Source: Scleropages formosus
Taxonomy: Eukaryota; Chordata; Actinopteri; Osteoglossiformes; Osteoglossidae
Assembly: GCF_900964775.1 (NCBI RefSeq)
Contig: NC_041806.1
Span: forward strand, 12,910,610 to 12,974,609
Direction of reading: 5' to 3'
Length of the DNA: 64,000 nt
The notes beneath the pieces are model-generated. The model made no database searches, was not told where the DNA came from, and was given only the letters and a program-made list of their open reading frames with translations. Shown one piece after another: positions 1 through 12,397 of the stretch. Each line of letters starts with the position of its first letter. Positions within the stretch are counted from its first letter, which is position 1. The position numbers and the translations under genes are program-made.

Positions 1-480
1 TACCAGGCGGTGATGAAGCCAGTCAGGATGCTCTCCATGGTGTAGGTGTAGAATGATTTGAGGATTTGGTGGCTCATACCAAACTTCCTCAGCCGTCTGA
101 GGAAGAAGAGGCGCTGGTGAGCTTCCTTCACCACTGCCTGAGTGTGAGTGGACCATGTGAGGTCCTCAGTGATGTGAACCCCGAGGAACTTGAAGCTGTT
201 GACCCGCTGCACTGGTGTCCCATCGATGGTGATAGGGGTGTGCTCCCTGTCCTGTTTCCTAAAGTCCACTATAAGCTCCTTGATCTTTTTGATGTTGAGC
301 GAGGGGTTGTTTTCCTGCCACCAGTGTGTTAGAGTGCACATCTCTTCTCTGCAGGCTGTTTCATCATTGTCGGTGATCAGACCTACCACCATTGTGTCAT
401 CCGTGAATTTGACAATGACATTGGAGCTGTCCGTGGCCACGCAGTCATAGGTGTATAAGGAGTATGGGAGAGGGCTGGAA
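1..480 (-). mobile_element. LINE reverse transcriptase fragment (L2/CR1/Rex1 group)
   Basis: Read on the minus strand this stretch is one open frame coding the C-terminal half of a jockey-group LINE reverse transcriptase. Landmarks in order are KFTDDTMVVGLI (the catalytic block, where F-A-D-D is usual and the alanine is replaced), ITIDGTPVQRV, FKFLGVHI, LTWSTHT, AHQRLFFLRRLRKFGMS and MESILTGFITAW. The element continues past the left edge, which is its 3' side. The similarity stops near 480, so the copy is 5'-truncated, as is usual for LINEs. The open frame suggests it is fairly young. The clade call is from memory of motif style. Confidence 0.85.
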
Positions 481-1120
481 TTCATCCTGGGCAGAGTTCA
501 CCATCTCCAGGTTTTCCACCATGCAGACCAGTGTGATATGTTGCCAGCTGTTGATTGTGTAGCTCTGACATTTGTCAGTCTGGAGGCTAGTTTTGACATT
601 TTACTTGATTTAGTTGACTTAGGTTAGTCAGGACTTCTCATGCAACATCATGCAAAAATAGAGGAAAAGTGAATGATTTAAGGATGCTGATACTGCAGAG
701 CAGCCTGTGGGTCTTTCAGAAAGTGCAAAATCGTTCAGCTATTGCAGCCTGTCAAATTTAGCGAATCAACAATAACAATTAGCTGTCCAATAAATAATTA
801 TAGATGTTTTAAGTCACTTCATAAAACTTCTTAAAACTATATATAGATGTGCATCGATAACCTGAGGCAACAGAGCTGCACACAGCCTCAATATATAAGG
901 CTAGTATGTTCATTTTTACATTCCACGATGACCTTCCTACGTGATGGAACTGGATGGAATTTCACAATGTCACCCTCTGTCATTATGAACAAGATTTGTG
1001 AGCAATAAAAAATGACCATGAGAACATAGTGATTAAGGACATTGACTTATAACCTTAAAATCATTATACGTGGACTTTTATAACCTTAAAATAAGGGTAA
1101 TTATTGCTCCGTTAAAATAC
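481..1120. other. Intergenic, no feature recognised
   Basis: AT-rich sequence between the LINE fragment and the solo LTR. I see no coding potential, splice-supported exon or clear repeat boundary here. Confidence 0.6.
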
Positions 1121-1434
1121 TGTAGCCCGCTGACAGGGACACACGAACAGCGTTCACTGAATGTTTATTGGAACAACAGCACCGGCGCGCACCAATGGAA
1201 ATAATGCTCTCGCGCCGAGGACCCCTTTTCCTCTACGAGCTGCATCTCAAAAGTGAGCCTGCTCAGCCTTACTTAAGATTTCCTTCTCCCACACTGTCCA
1301 ACAAGCACTCGCTCCCTCCCTGACTCCGTGTCAGCCAGTTGATCAACTATTTTCACATTTACCCATTTTTATCTATTTAGAATAAATATCTTTCCCCGCT
1401 CGAACACGACACCCCAGGAACCCGGGTCGTTACA
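1121..1434 (-). mobile_element. Solo LTR of an LTR retrotransposon (probably Ty3/Gypsy type)
   Basis: On the minus strand the segment starts TGTAACGACCCGGG and ends GGGCTACA, the TG...CA termini of an LTR. It is 314 bp long and carries an AATAAA polyadenylation signal about 45 bp before its 3' end. No internal region flanks it, so it is a solo LTR left by recombination. A second LTR with the same ends lies at 55337-55661. The family call is an inference from size and termini. It is an old fossil, and its flanking duplication is not cleanly preserved. Confidence 0.65.
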
Positions 1435-1639
1435 ATAACTAGCTAGAAAACAAGGGTAAGATATTAATATTTGTAGCCAAAAGACTAATGAATACTGCAA
1501 CATAAAATTACCCTATCCTTTATTATGTACTGTTGTATGCTTCTCTCGCTACTATACCGCCCACTTTTTATAATTCGGTAAGATGACTGGCTGATCTTGG
1601 AACCAATTAGTGATGGTACTTGGCAGAATGTCTGTTATT

Positions 1640-2071
1640 TCATTGGCTAAAGCAGCACTCGCTTGACGTGTTTCCCCACCCCCACCGACTTCCCTCAGCT
1701 GTGCGTTCCTCCGACACTCGGGTTCCATCAGGACTGAACGCCGTCGTGACTTGTTAGACCTCTGCGCCGCCTGTGGCATGGGGAAGTGGGACGATTCTTC
1801 AAGGAACACCACTTAATACGAGGTTTCCGGACGTCGGAAGGCCGTCCAGGCCGCGCGATTCAGAAGCGCGCGCCTGAAGGCGCGATCCCGCGGAAAAGCT
1901 TCAGGAACGGTAGGCCTTGACTTGAGTTGAGTCCGAACAAGAGCGGCGGCTGCAGTGCTGGTTCTGCGGCGCAACACCGAGCAAGTCGAAGTGAAACAGC
2001 GCAGGAGAACCGGCAAACGAGCGCCGAACAGAGTGGGGAGAAGGTCAGTCGTGACGGGGGCCTGTGCAGAG
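1640..2071 (+). promoter_or_regulatory. siah1: CpG-rich siah1 promoter and first (non-coding) exon
   Basis: This stretch is rich in CpG while both sides are AT-rich. It ends in a strong splice donor, CAGAG|GTAAGG, with the exon boundary at 2071; a second possible donor (GAAG|GTCAGT) lies near 2043. There is no long plus-strand reading frame, so the exon is taken as 5' UTR. The next recognisable exon on this strand is at 7392, which puts the promoter directly upstream of siah1. The transcription start, perhaps near 1900, is not visible. The minus-strand open frame across this region is a by-product of high GC. Confidence 0.6.
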
Positions 2072-2425
2072 GTAAGGCTGAGGCCCGAAGGCCGCGGCTG
2101 CGACGTGCTTTGAGCCTTTGTTTTCTGAGGGGGAGCTAACAGGCTAGCGGGCCGTGTGAACCATGATGAGCCCAGGTGTAACACGGCTATGTATGATCTC
2201 CCAGTCATCATTTGTTTAGTTAGTAGTGTTAACACGGCATGCCACAGACAGAACCCTCTCAGTGTAAACTTTCTCCATAGGTGTGTCACTGATGAGGGCA
2301 TGTTCATGTTGTTGTAACTTACAACCTGTTTAACAGAAAGCTGACAAAGTAAGGCTGTTATGTTTTCTAGGTCAGAGTACTGAATCTTATTATAAACAAG
2401 CATTCACGGTGTACTGGACCTTTTT

Positions 2426-2770
2426 ACATTTACTCATTTAAATCTGATTTAGCAGATCCTTTCTCCAAGTGATTTCCAGTGAATAACTAGTTATATCACC
2501 CCACACTTTATTCACCCAGTGACTTATAATGCTAGATGCACTACTTGTGAGTCACTTATCATATCCATACACGAGTGAAACAGTTTCTCTCTGTCACACA
2601 CACCATGGATGGTTTTAGAATTACCAGTCCACTTGAGCAGCATGTCTTTGAACTATGGGGGGAAACCTACAGACATGGTGAGAACATGCAAACTCCATAC
2701 AAACTGACTCAGAGCAGGGATTGAACCCGTGTGTCCTCTCTCACCACCCAGGTGCTGTGACAGCAAAACA
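2426..2770 (-). repeat. Teleost interspersed repeat, degraded
   Basis: It opens with the reverse complement of the common tail (TTTACATTTACTCATTTA...). It continues with the block AACATGCAAACTCCATACA and a GATTGAACCC box, which recurs at 21215-21590 and 38995-39305. It is an old SINE or LINE-tail relic inside siah1 intron 1. Confidence 0.6.
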
Positions 2771-5700
2771 CAACTAATAAAATCACACAGTAAAACTGTG
2801 GATAATACTTGACAAAAGCTGTCAGTGTCAGTACCACAGATACTTTTAATCTATAAAATCACTGACTTGTTCTTTCTTAATAACCACTTGCCCAGTGCAG
2901 GGATAAGATGGTCCAGAGCCTATGACAGAGGTATAGTGCATGAGACAGGGTGCACCATTAATGAAGTATGCATCTACTGCAGAGCAGTTGTGTGCACTTG
3001 CACACATGCACAAAGTGCAGTTTGGGTCTACAATTCATTTGTGAGAGTTTTATGATGTGTCAGAAGTCATCATGTTAAGATTGAGGAGCTTGGGCAGAAA
3101 GCATCGTACTGCATCAACTCTGTAACTGTCCTGCGTTTGGGGGTGCTGCACAAATATGGTGAGGTACTGTGCTTTCACCTACCTGAGGACCAGCCTGTGT
3201 TTCCTCAGCATCTTGTTTTTCTTTGAAGAGCATTTGAAGGTTAAATGTGGTTTTACTTGTCTCTGACTGAATGTGAAGTGGCTAATGACACAGTAGGGAT
3301 GGAGAGAGCAAGTGACTCCATTTATAGTTCACAAGGATAAAGGCCTCTTGATGTGTTGTGAACATGAGACCAAATGACTTCAGGAAGGATGTAAGGTGTT
3401 TGAAGGACATGGAAAAGTCAAGAGTTGACTTGCCAAGTAAATAATTTAGTGGCGAAAAAGTGGTTTATAACCTCTTAGATGAAGTGGGAGTCTTGGCACC
3501 TGCACAGCCATCGTGTACTTCTCATCAGTGGGTTTTGGAATCCCAGACTGAGCTTGACTTGAATATGGCTCCTGTCCCTTGAGTAGTCGGTGTGAGTCAC
3601 TTGCCCAATGGGTAGTTTGAAGCCACATGCTGGCACTGTGATGTACCAAGATGTACACAGGGCATTGTAGACAGACAGTACCAATTTACCATGCAATTAA
3701 CATTGGAACTTGCAGCACGATCTTCTCCAAAATAGTAAACATTCAGTTTAGAGAGCTGTTTCTCGGTAGTGCCGGAGGTCTTCACGTGTTCTCCATACTC
3801 CTCTTTTCATCCTCACAGCAGTCTGTGACCGCTAGTCCCCTCTACAGGTGGTAAACAGGGATGACCAGGTTACAGCTTTCAGAAAATGACAATCCTTTTT
3901 GACATGCGTGAATGTTTATCATACCTGACTTAATTTATAACATTTACTCATTTAACTGACAGTTTTGTCCAGAGTGACTTATTGAGCATACAACTATTTA
4001 CTCATTTATACATACACCCTGCATTGACACCAGGCTACAGGAGACCACGTGTCCTTATAATGGGTCATTTTACTGGAGCAATTTAGTGCTTCCAAATAGC
4101 GATCTTCTTTTTCTTAAAAAAAAGAAAAAACCATTTGGGTAGGAAGGTTATTTTTGGCAAATGTCTCATCCATGCTAGTTGCATTGGTGGTTTACTTATT
4201 GAAGCAGTACTCAGTTTCATAGTTTGTGTTTTAAATCGCAAAACATACTGCATGCTTTGGTTGTGCACAGTAATAAGTGCTGTTGAAGTGTGTTTAAGTA
4301 CTGTTAGTATAAGGTTTCGGTTTATCTTTGAAACCTGTAAATGATAAAATGTATAAATGGCTGCATATGAGGCTAAATATGGTAGAGCTTAAGTGCTACT
4401 TTATCTGCTGTTGCATTTTTTGCACCACTTGTTTCTTACCTCACTTTGGACTGTGCCTTGCATTTTTTTATTATTTTTTTTTTGCTGCTGCACCTTTATG
4501 GTTCTGTGCTACATTATTGTTGTCTGAAGTTGGGTATTTCATTTTGTCCTTCCCTTCCACAAGTTGTCAGCGTTTGTGGTGACTTTTTGAGTGATGGACA
4601 GCCTTAGTCCTGTGTGCTGCATTGTTGGGCTCTGTCAATAATGAGCTGAGGAAATACAGAAGGTGATTTAGATTGAGATTTGTGTACCTAGGTGGTCTGC
4701 AGAACTCTGTGTGTGGAGTGGATTAAGGGGGATTAGACAGGTTTGGTCCCTGCTGCTGGTTGTCTTACTGATATATACAGTTAAGTGCTGATAAACTGAC
4801 TACTGTAGTCTGTGTGCCCAGTTGCTGTGTGTCTGGCTTCAGGGTGAGCTTTAAGACACCACACGTGGCTAGCAGCTCCATTGAAAGGCCCCATGTGAGG
4901 TGACTTGTGCTCCTAGACCACACAGGAGCACTTCTCATATTTACAAATGGGTCTGAGACTTTGATGTGTGAGGGAGAGTGTCTATCTTTTCCTGGTACCA
5001 AGTTTCTTCAATAATTATCATTGTACTTGTAAACGAGTGCTTTTCAGCCATCTGTATCTTAAGTGGACCATGTAGATACATTCACAAGTATGTGTTTGGT
5101 TGCAGGGTTCCACCCCTCCAGTGTGCTGGGGAAGGAGCAGAGCTCCATGTGGTCAGCTAAGCTCATGGGGGTAGACAGAGCTTGTATTTGTTGTTGCTGG
5201 TAGCTTGAAAGCCAAGTCCCTACCTTCTGTCCAGGTAGTCCTCCTATGTTCTGAACCCCTACTGAGGCCCTTTCTCTCTCTAACTTGTTTTACCATAGTA
5301 TATTAGTTCACATTACACTGGTACAGAGCTTTGTCTGTTTGCTGGACTTCAGGCACTGGGCTGTCATGAGCACTGCCAGTCTCAAGGATGCTGCTGTCAG
5401 TGAGCCCCAGTTATTGCCTGCAGGAGGGCCTGTGAGTTGTGACTGCAATTGCAGTGGGCACCAGGAAGAAGCAACTCATTTGGGCCCCTGTGTTGACACC
5501 AGGCTACGGGAGACCGCATGTCCTCGCTTCAGACCGGAAGCCTGTTTAGCATCCTTACCTCTGATTTCACAACTTTGTCTGCAGTGTAAGCTGGTTGCCA
5601 TGGCTTTGTACAAACAATGCACTGATGCTGTGTTTTATGGAAATCTGGTGTTTGCATTCTGCAGTGTTCTCAGCTGTGATCACTGGTCCCATTTACAGGA

Positions 5701-6886
5701 AGCAGGTAACTGGTTCATTGGTGCCTTTGGTTATAAACACTGATGGTTTGTGTTTATTTGCATTCAAAAGGTTGTTTTGATGTGTTTCAAAGCAATGGTG
5801 TGTTAGGTGAGCTGATGTTCATGAACCCCTTATGAAAGATTACTGAAGATCAGACTTGTTTACTTTTTAGTGGTCTTGTGCTTCAGAGGCTTATGCTCTC
5901 TATTTGTGGTTTTGGTTGTTATAGCAGCCATGTCAGAAAAAGCTAGCTGCTCCTGGTCAGAGTGCAATAGTTTATCAATTTATTGATGGACAGTTTTCTA
6001 GGAGAGGTGCTTACCTTTCACCAAGTTCCTTAGAGAGATCTGTGCCTTAAAGGTAAAATATTCTGCTCTCGACCTTCCTGGGGCCATTGTTGACAGCTTG
6101 TGCTTAGAGTTCAGGATGTCCCCCAAAGGGTATGTGGACATGTTGCAGTATTGCTTTTTATGTGCTTTTGTTCTGTGGGTGTGGCCACTTGTGTTCAGAG
6201 TTGACCTGCGTTGTCATTTGAGACAGGGGTCCAGCCTTAGAGGAAGGGCCTGGCTCTCCAAGGCCAGGGCATGTGACAGTGCTCTGAAAGGGGAGAGTGC
6301 AGCAGCCTTTTGTGCCACAGCCCCTGAACTGTGGGATGGAAATGGAGCTGTGCAACTCAGCAGGGCAACCCTGGTTTACACCAGTCCTGTGTGCCTCAGG
6401 CCAAGCTGCATTTTGTCTGATGGGGCTGTGGATGCATGCAGGGAAACGAGTGGAAAGGGTTGCAAGGTTCTCTAGTAACTGGACACCCTAGTAGCATTCC
6501 TCGGTTATAGCAGCTGTTCTTTGGACCGCTCATTTTTGCCCCTCCCCCTCTTCCACCTCTACTGCTCATTTCCCCCCTCTACAGCCTCAGAGACTCTGGA
6601 TTAGGACCACATAGAGGTGGCAGAGGAGTGCATGTATTTTGGAGATATGCTAGTGGCATGAACCTCATTTTTGTATGTTGGGGATGAGGAAAGCAGTCAG
6701 CTGTGTGAACCCTGATGCCGAGGAGACTGAGAGCTGTGAGGAAATATCCTGCGTGTCAGATAGCAACTACAGGGAGCGATTCTTTTGAAATGCAACTTAT
6801 ATGTGGTACTTAAACAAAAATTCATATCTCTATCTGCAGACAGGGTGTAAGTTATTGTTCTCTGCTGTCTCACCTCACTGCTAAAC

Positions 6887-7085
6887 AACTGAGCAGCTGA
6901 TGGTAGCAGCTATGCTTTTTGATCCAAAGGATGTAAATTCAAATCCCACCTCCAGTAGTAGTACCTGAGCAAGTACTTACTCTAAATTGCTCCAGCAAAA
7001 ATTACCTAGCTGTATCAATGGGTAAATAATTGTAGGAAGTGTAATGTTGCTTTTGGAGAAAAGCATCAGCTAAATGAATAAATGT
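6887..7085 (+). repeat. AT-rich tRNA-derived SINE-like copy
   Basis: A degraded B-box-like block (AAATTCAAATCCCACCTCC) is followed by TTGCTCCAGCAAAAATTACC, ATGGGTAAATAATTGTA and the tail GGAGAAAAGCATCAGCTAAA. The same order of blocks recurs at 13735, 35150, 37565, 49700, 56560 and 58470. It resembles the V-SINE/L2-tail type of teleost repeat. Confidence 0.65.
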
Positions 7086-7102
7086 GAAACTGAGATGGGT
7101 TG

Positions 7103-7134
<32 letters not shown>

Positions 7135-7438
7135 TTGATCAGGCAAGTTGAAATTGGCACGAGCACAAGTTGTTTGACAGTGAAGTGTAAATGTGGTGAT
7201 ATTCAATGACACATTGCATTGTTGTCTTATATTGACACTTGATAATATTGTTGCCTGGCCAAAGGTCTAAATCCCAGCGACACCTGTATGTGTCGGACTA
7301 TGTGAAAAGATTATTTAATCACCTGTTTTTCATTTTTATTTGTCATTTGTGTGTTTTGTTGAGCAAATTACTAAAGTTTTTTACCTTTCAGATATCCCAA
7401 ACTTCCCCAAGAAGAAGAGGACCCTAACTGGAAATCAT

Positions 7439-9077
7439 ATGGACGAAGGCAAGTGATGACACCCCCCTCCCCCAGCACACACTACCACACAACCTCAGCT
7501 GGTCCACTGCTGTCCTCTGTCTGGGGAATCAAGCAGACTCCTGATCCTCAGAGGACAAGGGTTCTGACTGGCTTGGGACACAGAGTAGTCCAAGGAGCCT
7601 GGGCACATTTGGCAGAGATTCTGGTCAGGGCAGGAATTATTTGTTCTTTATGCTATGAAGAGAATCCTTTTTATTAGCCATGGTGCCCCACACACTGCTG
7701 TGCTACTGACCCTTTTAACCCACTGCCCTCCCATGTAGTCTGATGGGCCTCAGCTACACACTGATTGCCACTTCGTTTTTGGAATGATGCGTGCATGTAT
7801 GTGAGTCTGAGTGGGGAAAATGGGTCTCATGAAGGAAAAATAGAAAATGATGTATGTACAACAAAGTGCCCCTGGGGGGGTGGCTGCTAGTGGCAATCTG
7901 CCTTCCACTGTAGCCTCAGGTTTAAAATGGAAGCGCTGGAAGAACATGCAAACTCCACTGAGGCTGTTGGATTCAAACCCATCATTGGAAAGCACAGGTC
8001 TTGTCCTGCTGTCCTCCTATGCATATCCTAGTGAAGATTTTTTTTTTATGTTTTCCACCAATACAGCTGTAACTTGTGAAAATAGGTTGATAATCTCTTG
8101 TATTGCTGTTGATCCCTTACTGTACTTCATTACCAGTTTGTGTGACAGAGAGAGATGGATGCAGTCTCTTAATACATGGACATTTTCTTTCTCTCCCTGT
8201 CCTGACCTTACCACTGTACCATCCAGAAATGAGTCGCCAGACTGCCACTGCGCTCCCCACCGGAACATCTAAGTGTGCCCCCTCCCAGCGGGTTCCAGCA
8301 CTGGCAGGCACCACGGCCTCCAACAGCGACCTGGCCAGTCTGTTTGAGTGCCCCGTCTGCTTCGACTACGTGCTGCCACCCATCCTGCAGTGCCAGAGTG
8401 GACATCTGGTGTGCAGCAACTGCCGCCCCAAGCTTACGTGCTGCCCCACCTGTCGAGGACCCCTGGGCTCCATCCGCAACTTGGCCATGGAGAAGGTGGC
8501 CAATTCGGTGCTCTTCCCCTGTAAGTACGCCTCGTCAGGCTGCGAGGTCACCCTGCCGCACACAGAGAAGCCGGAGCATGAGGAGCTGTGCGAGTTTCGG
8601 CCCTACTCCTGCCCCTGCCCAGGGGCCTCCTGCAAATGGCAGGGCTCCCTGGATGCAGTCATGCCCCATCTGATGCACCAGCACAAGTCCATCACGACAC
8701 TGCAGGGTGAGGACATTGTCTTCCTGGCCACAGACATCAACCTGCCGGGGGCTGTTGACTGGGTCATGATGCAGTCCTGCTTCGGCTTCCACTTCATGCT
8801 GGTGCTGGAGAAGCAGGAGAAGTATGATGGACACCAGCAGTTCTTTGCCATTGTGCAACTCATTGGCACGCGCAAGCAGGCTGAAAACTTTGCCTACCGC
8901 TTGGAGCTTAATGGCCACCGGCGCAGGCTCACCTGGGAGGCCACGCCCCGTTCTATCCACGAGGGCATTGCCACTGCCATCATGAACAGTGACTGTCTGG
9001 TATTCGACACCTCTATTGCACAGTTGTTTGCTGAGAATGGTAACCTGGGAATCAACGTTACTATCTCCATGTGCTGA
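7439..9077 (+). CDS. siah1: E3 ubiquitin-protein ligase SIAH1 (exons 7439-7448 and 8227-9077)
   Basis: SIAH1 is a RING-type E3 ligase that works with E2 enzymes to send targets such as DCC, synphilin and transcription regulators to the proteasome, acting as a dimer in cytosol and nucleus. From the [10 protein letters not shown] start at 8229 the frame gives 282 residues, the family's usual length. The RING zinc ligands are C41, C44, C55, H59, C62, C65, C72 and C75. The SIAH zinc fingers (about 93-153) and the substrate-binding domain, ending in [11 protein letters not shown], follow. Near-identity to vertebrate SIAH1 excludes SIAH2/3. A small exon at 7392-7448 ends at a GC donor (GAAG|GCAAGT). 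Spliced to the acceptor at 8225-8226 it adds an in-frame ATG and gives MDEE-MSRQ, 286 residues. Which start is used cannot be read from the DNA; 8229 has a purine at -3, 7439 does not. Confidence 0.97.
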
Positions 9078-9910
9078 GGACATGCAGGTGTGTACACAGG
9101 GCACCTGTTGGAGGACATGTCATTTTCTTTGGTTTAGCAATGGTATTGCTTGGCAGACTCCTGCCACCCTCCTCACAGGTGCTGTCAGGGTTTTCAGTGT
9201 TGCACAGAACCTGCACAGGGACAAGAGCTTGAAGGATAAGGTGGAAGCTCTGAATCTCTCAAATGTCTTTCATGCAAAATGCATATTTCACAACAAAGAC
9301 CCTAATAACAGGATGATACTCCAGAGGAATTTGACATTTCAAGCTCATTTAGATACAGGTAGCCATGGTAAGTTTCAGTAGTTATGAAGCTGAGCATTAA
9401 GTTCTGAAGGACAGCTAGAGCTTCAGTCCCTTGAGTAGCTGGGCTCTCTGATATGGCTTCAGCTGGAGGATTCTGAGAAGTTGTGAATGTTACAATAGAA
9501 GTCAGACTTCAAGAAATTTACAGCTCATTTCAATTTAAAGAGGAAGTTTTATGAGAATTGTGTATCTTTTTCCCCCTCACTTGGTTATCTTCTTGGTCCC
9601 TGTTGAAGCCTTTGAGATGCTGGGGTACATGAAACACATCTGATTATTTCTGCTTAAACCACTGAGCATCAGTGTGGGGGGCATTTATATTAATATTAAT
9701 TATTTTGTAATGGTTTCAAGAGATGTAAAGTTGTGGTTAATTCTGTGTAAGCTGTTTATTTTTGGAATCCTGTTTTTCTGATAGTGTTGCTGGTCTTTGT
9801 TTTGCAGTGTGAGACATTAGACTTCCCTCATTGTAGTTTGCTGCAACCTCAGCCTATCCTTTGTTTGCTTTTGTTTGTCATTAAATAAATTTATCTTTTT
9901 CATACATCTT
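9078..9910 (+). other. siah1: siah1 3' UTR
   Basis: Sequence from the siah1 stop codon to just past the first good polyadenylation signal. An apparent 130-codon frame across the stop region (8989-9381) is in another frame and has no homology. Confidence 0.65.
9884..9889 (+). terminator. siah1: siah1 polyadenylation signal AATAAA
   Basis: AATAAA lies in an AT-rich stretch (CATTAAATAAATTTATC), followed by a T-rich element, 0.8 kb after the siah1 stop. It is the first canonical signal downstream. Confidence 0.65.
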
Positions 9911-12207
9911 AATAGGATTTGGGACCTTTATTCTTCAGAAAATGACCCATTTCCAAAGAAGTGGGGAATGGTCAGCAGGCAGACAGGTCAAGTCACCGTC
10001 CTTAGAGAGCTTGTCCTATAGCTGAGCATCAGTACTAATCTATGCCAGTCCATTCCATAAGTGAAGTAACTAGGCCCTGTCTGCAGTTAGCAAGAAGGTT
10101 GGTTGGAGTAACATGTATAGAGTAGGCATGCACACAGTAGATTTCTGAGAGGAGGGATTATTTACTCCTGAACAAATAGGCTAGAGAGATTAAGTAGGCA
10201 CACCAGACTGCCAGCTGCACAGAAAGAACAAGTGATGGAGCAGTTCATGGAAAAGGAGTCTTCTGTCTGACCACCTGAAATATAAATTGGAACACAGTAA
10301 GTACCATGAGCACAGCAGGCCCTGCAGGCCTTTGCTGTCCAGTACAACAAACCTGTTGAATCAGTTGGGTTACAACAGAGATGTGAGCTTGACCCTGAAA
10401 GAGTTTATCTCTACTTCACAGCATGATGCCATTCTGTACCTCCAAATTCCTGCTGGAAGCCATAAGCTCTTTCCTTCAGTAGGAAAGGGGGGGGTGAGAT
10501 GGGCCTGAGTTGATAGCCTTTGTGTCTTGGGTTGTTCACGGGAAGGAGAGGCCAACAGGGAACAATGTGGAAGACAGTGGTGAGGGAGGGACACAGAAGC
10601 CATCCTTTACCAGTGGACATTAGCAGTTCCTCTCTAGGGGGTCCTGTTTCCAAAATGCCTTGACAAGACCCATTCTATAGCCATCATGCATGGTAACAGG
10701 TGACATTTGTCAAGTCTGTAGTGTCCTGCAGGCTTACTCTCTGCACTCTCCATTACAGCTGCTGTTGCCCTTGCAACAGGGCTGTGTATGGCAAGGCTGC
10801 AGGAGTTCATCCTCTCCCTTTGCTGGCCAGAGAGGCTTAGTGCAGGAGCTCATCAGATTAACAGCTCCCTGTTACGCAAGCCCTCATTTGTACAGCAGCT
10901 TCCTGAGTACGAAACATGGTCATCTGCCTGTCTAGTACATGTACTGCACCATCCCTCCCTGCAAGTAGGAACACGGCCGCTAGGGTTAAAGGGTCCATTT
11001 GGAGCAGGAGCCCTGCCGACACAGCATCTGACAAAGGAAAGGCCAGTAAGCATAAGCCACATCAACCATGCAGTAGAAATCAATAAGCAACTTACATTTA
11101 TGTTTATTCATTTAGCAGACGCTTTTTGCCGAAGCAGTGTACATCTCATACAGAAATACAATGAGTGCATTACAGGCGTGATATTCTAAAGCAGTTAATT
11201 TACTTTCCACTATATGACCGCTGAGCAGCTGCCTGAAGGCCAGGGCGGTGATGAATGTGTTGAAGCACAGGAATGACATTTTGGACTTGCTGTGATCACC
11301 TTCCAGTGGTCATAGTAACTATGAAAATGTGTCACACAGGTAAGGATTACAGCAGAGAAGCTAAATAACTACAGACAAATGTGGGTTGATTGCAGGCAAT
11401 AGATGGGTGTGGAAATTCACAATGTTGACAACATCCAGCAGGTGTGTGTGGGCCAGTGAGCAACACAGATGTAGACTTAAGCGCTGTCCTGCTGTATCTG
11501 TGTTTTTCAGCTAGCAATGTGTAACAGTTGCAGCAGGTGGTCAAGGGTGCAGCACTGTACTGGTGGGGCACCCTGGCAGTTTTTTTGCTTTAATTATTTA
11601 GTTGTTGCCTTTGTCCAAAGTGTCAGTGATCTGTCACATCACTGATAAACATACTGCAGATTAATGTGGATGTGAAGGTTTTCCTTTTTATGCAGCTTCA
11701 GTAAAACAGAAGACACCTGCCAGACTAAAGGGCACAGAGATGCTGTTTGTTCCACAGTGGGAGAGCTGACATGAAATCTACTATTACCAGTATTGACCCC
11801 CATGAGGGCAGATGGATGAGTCTCCAGTGATTGTGTGGCCTTCTGCGATTTCCAACGCTGCATAATAGATAGATGTGTTCCTCATATTCACAAGGACTTG
11901 CATGGCCGAGCACAAAGCTCGTACCCTTAAAAAAAACACTTGAGTCAATGGAAAGCTTAACCAATCAGTTCACAACTTGAATAAGGTGTAAAATTCTCTT
12001 GAAAAGGTAATACAATGAATGACTCATTTACCTTTCAATTTCTTCATTTGTATGACATTTTTTTTCCTCCAACTTAAAACTAAAGCTAATTAAAATATTT
12101 ACCCATCCATAAGGCAGGGTACTTTTAAGTGGAGCAATTGAGGTTAAGTGCCTTGTTGAAGGGTATTGCAGTAGTAGGTGAGATCTATTTCTGTGACCTT
12201 TGTAGCT
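9911..12207. other. Intergenic between converging siah1 and il34
   Basis: No supported gene. It contains a tail relic of the AT-rich repeat near 11090-11170 (TTTATGTTTATTCATTTAGC) and another degraded minus-oriented piece at about 12040-12200. The open frames here are short and show no domains. Confidence 0.6.
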
Positions 12208-12215
12208 AAAGGCAA

Positions 12216-12397
12216 CACTCCCATCCAAACCACTCGCCCCACAGGGAACCAGAGCCTAATGCAGCACACAGGGCGTGAAGGGGAGGGGACACACCCAGGA
12301 CAGGACGCCAGTCTGTCGCAAGGCACCCCAAGCGGGACTCGAACCCCAGACCCCCTGCAGAGCAGGACCCAGACCAACCCACTGTGCCTCCACACCC
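12216..12397 (-). mobile_element. GC-rich tRNA-derived SINE, copy 1
   Basis: On the minus strand it has a tRNA-like head with the B box GGTTCGAGTCC, then the body (CTTGCGACAGACTGGCGTCC, CCTGGGTGTGTCCCC). It is flanked by AAAGGCAA at 12208-12215 and 12398-12405, the target-site duplication. Confidence 0.85.

Larger units (their letters stand above)
2072..7391 (+). other. siah1: siah1 intron 1
   Basis: Non-coding span between the CpG exon and the acceptor at 7390-7391. It contains repeat remnants near 2426-2770, 3950-4085 and 6887-7085, and a T tract of about 26 bases near 7107. A frame of about 150 codons at 5285-5743 has no recognisable domain and no splice support, so I do not call it a gene. 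Confidence 0.55.

Noticed and set aside
1813-2403. A 196-codon minus-strand frame across the siah1 promoter
   Set aside because: GC-rich promoter DNA opens frames by chance; the peptide has no domain and lies antisense to the first exon.
5285-5743. A 152-codon plus-strand frame in siah1 intron 1
   Set aside because: No recognisable domain, no splice context and no conservation signal.
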